A program made the translations under genes and the position numbers. 64,000 nt of DNA from Hofstenia miamia (Eukaryota > Xenacoelomorpha > Acoela): the NCBI GenBank assembly GCA_004352715.1, contig SCFE01000071.1, positions 381,091-445,090 of the forward strand, given 5' to 3'. Position 1 is the stretch's first letter. Every line of letters begins with the position of its first letter. Below, in pieces: positions 56,725 through 64,000 of the stretch. The notes below the pieces were generated by a model. That model did no database searches, was not told the DNA's origin, and saw only the letters and a list, made by a program, of their open reading frames with translations.

Positions 56725-56800
<76 letters not shown>

Positions 56801-56802
56801 TA
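56725..56802. repeat. (TA)n microsatellite
   Basis: Long, slightly interrupted TA tract directly after the 3' LTR. Confidence 0.9.
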
Positions 56803-57536
56803 TATTTATAATACTTTATTTTAGCTAAAGAGCTGGTGACAAGCAGTTTGTTCATGATGTTTGCTTTGCTTACAGCCAGATACTTGTTTTAAATGATTTG
56901 TAAATAAGGAAATATGTAAATAGTGTGCTGTTGATTTAAATATATTCCTCAATGACCTTTATTGGAAGTGATACATTTAACATTTTTGTACAGCTTACCA
57001 AAATATAGTTTTACTGGGTTATTTCATGTTATAGTATTGCATGGTTTTTTTGTTACTCAACTCTATGAATACCAGCTGTAAAATTCTCATTCACTAATTA
57101 TGTAGTTTTTTCCATAATCGCAAATAGATTGTGTCATTGATCAGAAATGTATGACTTCCAAAATCGCACTTCTTAAATAATAAGCTTTTAAGGCTTCATA
57201 TTATTTTCTTGCACTGCATGCTTTTAGTTAGAACTGGTGAACATTGACTAATTAGCTCATTTGCACCATTTCTATCTTGTATTAATTTTCCAATGCTTCA
57301 TTGATTTTATTTTAAGAAAATGTGCACTTCTTAATTTACTGGAAAAATTTATGGAATCCTAAAAAATAAAGAAATTATTTATCAATATATATATATATAT
57401 TTAATTCTAGATATTTTTCCATGTGTTCTGTGTCCCTTTAGACACAATATTTGTATTTGCTATTAATTCAATTTGGGTGATCAGTTAACACTAACAAGCA
57501 ATGCAGTAGAAATATACTCTACATTGACAGTCATTG
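56803..57536. other. AT-rich DNA, no gene recognised
   Basis: Short (TA)n at 57385-57401; otherwise nothing identified. Confidence 0.5.
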
Positions 57537-57540
57537 TTAA

Positions 57541-58083
57541 CCGTTCTACGTCGTTTGGGGGTGTTTCTGTAACCCCACATTCCTTATTTAAGTTGCTGAA
57601 ACACGGGAAATTCCGGTAAATCAACAAAAAATTATGACTTTTTCTATCAACCTAAATGCGTAATAAATCTAAATAGCAGCATTATTTACAATATTAGCTT
57701 CATTTCTATGATTATCGTTTAAGCTCCGCTTGTGGACATGTCTGGTGGTATTAATTGTATTAATATCTGTATTAAATACATGTGTGACTATATGCATCAA
57801 TGGATGAGTGACTCTATGATATTAAAGAAGACAAGGTCTCCACTTGAAAAAGAACGGAGAAGATGCCTTTTTTCCATGCAAATGTTTACAAAATACTACA
57901 GAAAATTGTTACAATCTTTCAAAATTTGTTGAAAACCGCATGCTATAAGTGAAAGATCTTATGTAGATTGAACACAATTCCTTAAAGTTATTTTATATTA
58001 AATAATATGGAATTTATAATTTGGGGTAACAAAGTTACCCCAATCGACGATGTCCATATTTTAAAAGTAACGACGTAGGACGG
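57541..58083. mobile_element. TTAA-flanked (piggyBac-like) MITE, compact copy
   Basis: The left end is TTAA|CCGTTCTACGTCGTT and the right end ACGACGTAGGACGG|TTAA, with TTAA target sites perfect on both sides (57537-57540 and 58084-58087). It is 543 bp with an inner palindrome GGGGTAACAAAGTTACCCC. It shares both ends with the element at 386-2046. The 66-codon frame at 57732 is probably incidental. Confidence 0.7.
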
Positions 58084-58089
58084 TTAAGA

Positions 58090-59173
58090 ACTATAATTGC
58101 CCAAGTGGGAGTTTTCACAAAATTTTGTGCAAAATAGATTGCAAGTGCTTAATTTTTCTTTCCACCATTATTATATTCTTTACTTGTTTTATAAACAGCC
58201 TAAATATGCACATATTCAAGTAACTGTAATTTTTCCTATTGATTTCTTGTTGTTTTTTTATTGCCTAACTGTTATATGTAGACATCAAAACTGTGACTAT
58301 AATTTAACAGGGACAATGGATTTCTTATGGAATCACAGGCTCTATGAATTTTTGAGCAGCTCAAAGACTCTCCAAGATAACATGTGTACATTGGGAATGT
58401 TGACAATAACTATACAGAGGGAGATATAAAGGATTGCTGTAAAGAGAATAGAGTGGAAGTAAAGAATATGTGTATTGATTCAAACAATAGGTCAAGATAA
58501 ATGTGACTTTATGTCATTTTTATTAATCTGATGTTGAAATTGTTGTAAGATCAATGTTTTGACTACAGGGGATTATTATTAATCAATTCTATCTGAATGC
58601 TGAAGAGCTATCCTTCTATAATATACTCTTGTACAATATTACTCTCTTATAAATTTTATAATGCAGTATCATCAAAGAGAAGGTTGTTATGCTGCAGTTG
58701 TAAATAATTTATATTTTAATATGAAGTGTGCAAGATTTGCTTTATTGAGGGGGATGCATGCATTTCCTTGCACTTCCCTAACTCCACCACTAAATGGAGC
58801 TTTGGCAGAGCATTCTATAATTTCCTCATAGTCAGAGTCAAGCCAATCAGAAAATGATTTGAAAATTATGGACAGAAGAAGCTGGTTATGTCAAGCTCAT
58901 CCAGCCTAAAATTGGGCTATGCTCGAATTTGAACTGGCCGATTTAAGTTATTTGAATTTTAAGCCATTTTATTATTGTTGCTTTTATACTGAACATTTAA
59001 TCAAACGCACGAAATCATGCTTACGCAGGTGTTTTTGACTAGTATTTATTTCGAATAATCATGAGATTATAATTTAGTTTTTCTGTTGTCTGAAAATAAG
59101 ATGAAGCGGGTTACGCCAATTTTTAAATTACACAGAATTGATGTCTCAATTTTATTAATACAGTACTAAAACA

Positions 59174-59223
<50 letters not shown>

Positions 59224-59600
59224 GTTGAGTCGGACAGGATAATCAGGGCAGGATAAAATAGGGATCCAATTAAATCTGGATATAATGCATATTATATTCA
59301 TTTTAGGAAACTTAGGATCTGTTTCGGATCCAACAACTTTTAAAACTTGTGTATTTGCACATTTTATAAATTACACAAATTTTTACATTGAAAAATAATT
59401 TAATAATCTCAATCTAAGTGAAATTTTGTAATTGTTCATACAACAGGTTTCGCCTTATTTTTTCCAACAACTTTTAAAATTGGTGATGAAGGCTTCAAAT
59501 CTGAAAATGCGATACATGTTAGCCATCACATAATGATAAAATACTAAAGCAACCAAAAAAATTTATTTGTACAAACTTGCAAATGGAAGAGCAGAATTCT
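58090..59600. other. AT-rich DNA with (TA)n at 59178-59217
   Basis: A 110-codon frame at 58097-58429 has no recognised domain. 59220-59340 carries GGATCC/CGGATCC motifs also seen near 62200-62290. Confidence 0.4.
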
Positions 59601-59604
59601 GAAA

Positions 59605-60135
59605 ATTATTCTCTCTAATATGTATGTCAAAGAAAAAGCACAGAATACAGAGAAACAAGTAGAATACCTTTGCTTTTGCAAACACTGCCAAAATGTAAAA
59701 ATGCTAATATAATTTGGGATGTCCTTCAATTAAAAAATCTCATTTAAATATGCATAATCTAAGCAACTTGCAATGCCAAGATCAACTTAGTACTCAGAAG
59801 GTTTGTCCAATTTAGTATCGAATTTCATTAAAATTCAAAATTTATATTTAAATCTCAAATTTTGTTTGAAAAATTAATTTTTCTATCACTGATTTTAATA
59901 CACTCTACAACAATATTTATTTAATGTCTTGCAACATAAATTTTGGGGTTGTTCTTTAATTTGCATTATTTGTGCTATTCTTGTTTTCATCGCCTTAGCT
60001 GCAATTTTGAAGTTAAATTATTTTGTTTAAACAACTTCAATTAATAGTGGAATTGCAAAGTGGTTATTTTGGACTTAAAAAATTAATACGGGAGGTAATA
60101 ATATAAGAAACTCAACTATTTAAACTTTATTAATA
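59605..60135 (+). repeat. Dispersed repeat, copy 1 (interrupted by rosa-like mariner)
   Basis: TCTAATATGTATGTCAAAGA and the following ~500 bp match 61350-61985, up to GAAACTCAACTATTTAAAC. The similarity ends at TTTATTAATA where the mariner begins. Confidence 0.75.
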
Positions 60136-61150
60136 CAGGGTGACAAAAAAGTTCCGCCCAATTTGGTAAATAAAAAAAATTTACTGTAATTTTTTCTAAT
60201 AAAATAGAAATAATAATTCAAACAAATGTATTGCTTAAATAACAAAACATGAAGCATATTTTAATAACATAAACAATAATGTATCAATTAATATTACTAA
60301 GAATAAGAATAACGAAATTGTATCAAGCATAAGTTTCAAAATGCCCTCCGTTTTTGAATGCATTGCAACACTCAATCTCTTACACTACGGCATACTGTTT
60401 GACACAACTCTATATCAATTGTATGGAATTATTCTTCAATTACGTGACGAAGTTGAGCAAGATTTTGTCGTCGGCGGGAATACACGAGTTCTTTCATTAA
60501 ACCCCAAACAAAAAAGTCAGGAGGAGTTAAATCGGGTGATCTTGGAGGCCAATCAATTGCTCCTCGTCGACCAATTCATTGATTTTCAAAATTTTTGTTT
60601 AGCCATTCACGAACTTCTCTAGAATAGTGGGGTGGAGCACCATCTTGTTGAAAATAAAAGTCAATCTGATGTCTCACCTGTGGATAAAATTGGTTTTGTA
60701 ACATGTTTAAATAATTTTGACTATTAACTGTTCCTTCAAAGAAAAATGGACCTATGATCCCTTGACTTGAAATGCCTACCCACACAGTAATACCTGGAAA
60801 ATAAACATCTTTCTCTACACTTACATGAACGTTTCAAAGAACCAATAGACATAATTATGACGGTTTGTGTGTCCATTTAGTTTAAATGTTGCCTCATCAC
60901 TCCACCAGATATGGTAAAAAAAAGTAAGGTAATTGTCACACATTTCAAGAAATAATTCAGAAAATTCTAATCTCCTGTCTAGATCATCTTCATGCAATTT
61001 ATGAACAAGTTGTGCAATATAAGGATGCATTTTCTTTTTATGCAGGAGATTTAGTACACTTTGTCTACTTATGTGAAGTTCAGTAGTAAGACGACGAGAT
61101 GATTTTTGAGGACAACAATTAAGAATTTCATATAAATCTCCCTTTTTTAT
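60136..61150 (-). mobile_element. rosa-like (DD41D) mariner relic, 3' end intact
   Basis: The terminus CAGGGTGACAAAAAAGTTCC at 60136 is preceded by TA. The other end is lost at about 61150, where TA-rich unrelated sequence begins. The transposase is on the minus strand. Confidence 0.75.
60330..61145 (-). pseudogene. DD41D-type mariner transposase pseudogene
   Basis: From about 61145 the minus strand gives part of a helix-turn-helix (SSRRLTTELHISRQSVLNLL), HPYIAQLVHKLHEDDLDRRL, then IWWSDEATFKLNGHTNRHNY (first catalytic Asp). After a frameshift come MWVGISSQGIIGPFFFEGTV and FYFQQDGAPPHYSREVREWL. A TGA at 60576-60578 interrupts the frame, likely from a Trp TGG, followed by IDWPPRSPDLTPPDFFVWGL. 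The count between the Asp of QQDGAPPHY and the Asp of PPDFF is 41 residues, matching the rosa (DD41D) group. A second stop occurs further on. The three catalytic Asp are all present, so inactivation is by frameshift and nonsense changes plus loss of one terminus. Confidence 0.8.
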
Positions 61151-61345
61151 ATAATAGGTTTATTCAACACTGTATGCATATACATGAATATATATATATA
61201 TATATACAATATTTTTAAATGATACATATATATACAAACATGAACTATACAAAGGCTAAAATATGCTACAACTATAAATTAAGATTGACTAAAAACAAAT
61301 AAAAACAAAAAAACAAAATATTTACAAAACGCTATAAAGGATTCT
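61151..61345. other. AT-rich segment between mariner and repeat copy 2
   Basis: Starts AGGTTTATTCAACACTGTAT and contains a short (TA)n. It resembles the 3' untranslated ends of the LINEs in general composition, but I could not assign it. Confidence 0.3.
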
Positions 61346-61349
61346 TTCT

Positions 61350-61985
61350 AATATGTATGTCAAAGAAAAACCACAGAACACAGAGAAGCAAGTGGAATAC
61401 CTTTTCTTTTGCAAACTCTGCCAAAATGTAAAAATACTAATATAATTTGGGATGTCCTTCAATTAAAAAATCTCAATTTTAAGTATGTAATCTAAGCAAC
61501 TTGCAATGCCAAGATCAACTTAGTACTCAGAAGGTTTTTCATTGTTACAATCACTAATCCAAAATTGTTTATGGAACCATACCGTCGGCATACTATTACT
61601 AAGGTATAAAATTATTTAATGTTGCTGTTATATAATTTAACATTTTTAATCCAATTTAGTATTAAATTTCAGTAAAATTTAAAATTTATATTTAAATCTC
61701 AAATTTTGTTTGAAAAATTAATTTTCTATCACTGATTTTAATACACTCTACAACAATATTTATTTAATGTCTTGCAACATAAATTTTGGGTTGTTCTTTA
61801 ATTTGTCATTATTTGTGCTATTCTTGTTTTCATCGGCTTACCTGAAATTTTGAAGTAAATTTATTTTGTTTGAAACAACTTCCATTCATAGTGAAATTGC
61901 AAAGTGGTTATTTTTCAATTTGGACATAAAAAAGAAATACGAGGTGTAATACTATAAGAAACTCAGATATTTAAACTCCATAAAT
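61350..61985 (+). repeat. Dispersed repeat, copy 2
   Basis: Matches 59605-60130 with about 120 bp of extra sequence near 61540-61655 (CATACCGTCGGCATACTATT region) that is absent from copy 1. Confidence 0.75.
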
Positions 61986-62510
61986 ATATTATGATTCTAG
62001 TTGATGACAATTTTAGGAACTAGATTATTACAAAGCTTACAAATAAGTAGATTTGTATGCACTATTTCGTAAGTATATGTCCCTTTTTATCTCAAAAAAG
62101 TATTGAAGAACTGAATATTTTCAATTCGCATTTAAAAAAACACATATTTTTTAAGTCCATGTTTATTTATTGTTAGAATACTTACTTATTTAAATTCGGA
62201 TCCATTTCGAATTGAAATCAAAATATTTTTTAAAAATTCGGATCGGATCTTAAGATGTTGGATCCGATTCCATCTCGGATTAGTTATAAAGTCCCTTAAT
62301 AGTAATGATAGTAATAATAATTAAACTACTACTCTTTATTATCTTGAAATAAATTGAAAAATCAACTATTTAAATTACCAAAGAACTCAATCAATCCCAA
62401 CAACCAAGCTTAGTCATTGAATCAGAAAAAAAACTATTGTTAAAATTTTAATAAGTGCTTATCACTTTATTTGTATAATGATTAGTTATATACAGAGGGT
62501 TTTAAAATAA
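61986..62510. other. AT-rich DNA with GGATCCGATT motifs
   Basis: 62220-62290 contains CGGATCGGATCTTAAGATGT and CGGATTAG, which may be the right terminus of the repeat above. No gene. Confidence 0.4.
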
Positions 62511-62517
62511 ATATTTT

Positions 62518-62537
62518 TATTATTATTACTATTATTT
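62518..62537. repeat. (ATT)n tract at the 3' end of Dong-like copy 2
   Basis: TTATTATTATTACTATTATT, equivalent to TAA triplets on the minus strand, directly adjoining the element's 3' end. Confidence 0.8.
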
Positions 62538-63261
62538 CATTTCTTCTCATAGCTCGGGGAACTCACTAGTTCGCAGGGAGTCTGAGAGCATTCATCAGGA
62601 CTCTAGCTGTTCCTAACAGTGCTGCCTTCTGTGCTACTGCTCCTTCCCACTTTGGTACTCTCAACTTCTACAAGTATCTTTTATGCTTCTTACTCACTGC
62701 CCCCAGTGCGCCTACTACTACAGGGACTACTTCAACCTTCTTTAACTTCCACAGCCTTTCTATTTCCCCTGCCAACTTTTTGTACTTGTCTACCTTCTCT
62801 TTCTCCTTGCTTTCTACATTTTTGTCCTTTGGTACTGCTATGTCTACCACTGTTCCTAATCTTTTCTCTTTTTCTACCACTACTATTTCTGGCCTCCGTG
62901 CTTCTATCACTTTGCTCGTCTGTATGTTGAAGTCCCACAGTATCTTAACCTTCTCATTTTCTATGACGCCCTGTGGCTTGTCCCATACCACTTGTCTCCT
63001 GCTTCAAATCCATGCCGCCTGCTCAAGCTCCAGTGTACCATTCTTCCCACCTTGTCATGCCTGAACTTATACTCATTCTGTGCCAACTTCTCACACCCTG
63101 CTATCAGATGATCTACTGTGTCCGCCTCTTTCTTACATAGCCTACACTTATCACTTACTTCTACTCTTCTGTCTATATGCTTCTTCACCCAGTTTGTTTT
63201 TATTGCTTGCTTCTGTGCTGCCATTATCAGTGCTTCTGTTTCTCTCTTCAGTCCTGCCTTC
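62538..63261 (-). pseudogene. Dong-like LINE copy 2, C-terminal region (minus strand)
   Basis: The minus strand from the gap gives KAGLKRETEALIMAAQKQ, then KTNWVKKHIDRRVEVSDK, the zinc knuckle CRLCKKEADTVDHLIAGC and RHDKVGRMVHWSLSRRHG. Near 62990 a frameshift moves into KPQGVIENEKVKILWDFN and the endonuclease core. Here the catalytic PD reads PE (RPEIVVVEKEKRLGTVVD), with a second D-to-E change beside it. A stop after KKHKRYL and a final segment ALLGTARVLMNALRLPAN complete the C-terminus. It is close to the copy at 27567-28639 but without that copy's internal deletion at KQAIKTNW. The 5' part runs into the terminal N gap. It is inactive through the frameshift, stop and changed endonuclease residue. 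Confidence 0.85.
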
Positions 63262-64000
63262 NNNNNNNNNNNNNNNNNNNNNNNNNNNNNNNNNNNNNNN
63301 NNNNNNNNNNNNNNNNNNNNNNNNNNNNNNNNNNNNNNNNNNNNNNNNNNNNNNNNNNNNNNNNNNNNNNNNNNNNNNNNNNNNNNNNNNNNNNNNNNNN
63401 NNNNNNNNNNNNNNNNNNNNNNNNNNNNNNNNNNNNNNNNNNNNNNNNNNNNNNNNNNNNNNNNNNNNNNNNNNNNNNNNNNNNNNNNNNNNNNNNNNNN
63501 NNNNNNNNNNNNNNNNNNNNNNNNNNNNNNNNNNNNNNNNNNNNNNNNNNNNNNNNNNNNNNNNNNNNNNNNNNNNNNNNNNNNNNNNNNNNNNNNNNNN
63601 NNNNNNNNNNNNNNNNNNNNNNNNNNNNNNNNNNNNNNNNNNNNNNNNNNNNNNNNNNNNNNNNNNNNNNNNNNNNNNNNNNNNNNNNNNNNNNNNNNNN
63701 NNNNNNNNNNNNNNNNNNNNNNNNNNNNNNNNNNNNNNNNNNNNNNNNNNNNNNNNNNNNNNNNNNNNNNNNNNNNNNNNNNNNNNNNNNNNNNNNNNNN
63801 NNNNNNNNNNNNNNNNNNNNNNNNNNNNNNNNNNNNNNNNNNNNNNNNNNNNNNNNNNNNNNNNNNNNNNNNNNNNNNNNNNNNNNNNNNNNNNNNNNNN
63901 NNNNNNNNNNNNNNNNNNNNNNNNNNNNNNNNNNNNNNNNNNNNNNNNNNNNNNNNNNNNNNNNNNNNNNNNNNNNNNNNNNNNNNNNNNNNNNNNNNNN
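63262..64000. other. Assembly gap (N) at the window end
   Basis: Ns to the end of the window. The gap lies inside Dong-like copy 2, so a multi-copy LINE may have caused it. Confidence 0.98.

Larger units (their letters stand above)
54547..56725 (+). mobile_element. Ty3/gypsy LTR retrotransposon, decayed
   Basis: LTR remnants at 54547-54661 and 56652-56725 share GTTAATTTCCC and the end CTTATTATCTAAATAACTTA. A TGGTCCCGTGACCCGGGAG stretch directly after the left LTR is the expected primer-binding-site position. Between them are gag start, RT and integrase-tail pieces in the normal order, with a nested MITE at 56129-56605. The 3' LTR has lost about 40 bp relative to the 5' one. Confidence 0.75.

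Overview
This is an AT-rich, repeat-dense stretch of an invertebrate metazoan nuclear genome. Evidence is spliceosomal introns (GT/AG with pyrimidine tracts), several classes of eukaryotic transposon, long (TA)n microsatellites, two exact 1000-N scaffold gaps, and a mucin-like/SEA-domain gene. Nothing prokaryotic is present: no operons, no CRISPR array, no rRNA or tRNA gene that I could recognise. A marine invertebrate such as a tunicate or cnidarian would fit, but the window alone does not fix the taxon.

Layout. 0.4-3.3 kb: a TTAA-associated (piggyBac-like) non-autonomous element and an inverted repeat pair. 3.3-5.5 kb: a hAT element carrying the transposase C-terminus, followed by its internally deleted derivative. 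5.8-7.1 kb: a mariner with perfect terminal repeats but a gutted transposase, sitting in (TA)n. 9.9-12.6 kb: two coding-like terminal exons on opposite strands with a dead full-length Tc1 element between them. 13-21 kb: gaps and a CR1/L2-type LINE pseudogene. 21.6-25.6 kb: a MITE, a 21-bp minisatellite and a maT-type (DD37D) relic. 26-31.9 kb: an R4/Dong-type LINE ending in (TAA)n, and at least three CR1/L2-type LINE fragments on the minus strand, one encoding a 2A-like ribosome-skipping motif. A perfect 1049-bp direct duplication separated by a single N at 26-28 kb is probably an assembly artefact. 33-44 kb: several MITEs in otherwise featureless AT-rich DNA.

48.5-54.1 kb holds the best host-gene candidate. 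On the plus strand there is a Thr/Ser/Ala-rich exon, then two exons that together encode one SEA domain. Their splice phases give a classic symmetrical 1-1 module. Its introns contain a hAT MITE and a Tc1 relic. 54.5-56.7 kb is a decayed Ty3/gypsy LTR retrotransposon with a nested MITE. 57.5-58.1 kb is a compact TTAA-flanked relative of the element at the left edge. 60.1-61.1 kb is a minus-strand DD41D (rosa-like) mariner inserted into a repeat whose sister copy lies at 61.4-62.0 kb. 62.5-63.3 kb is a second Dong-like copy running into the terminal gap.

No intact transposase or reverse transcriptase was found, so mobilisation from this window is unlikely. The region is best read as a transposon graveyard around one secreted or membrane mucin-like gene and a few orphan exons. 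Coordinates of repeat ends were read by eye and may be off by a few bases.
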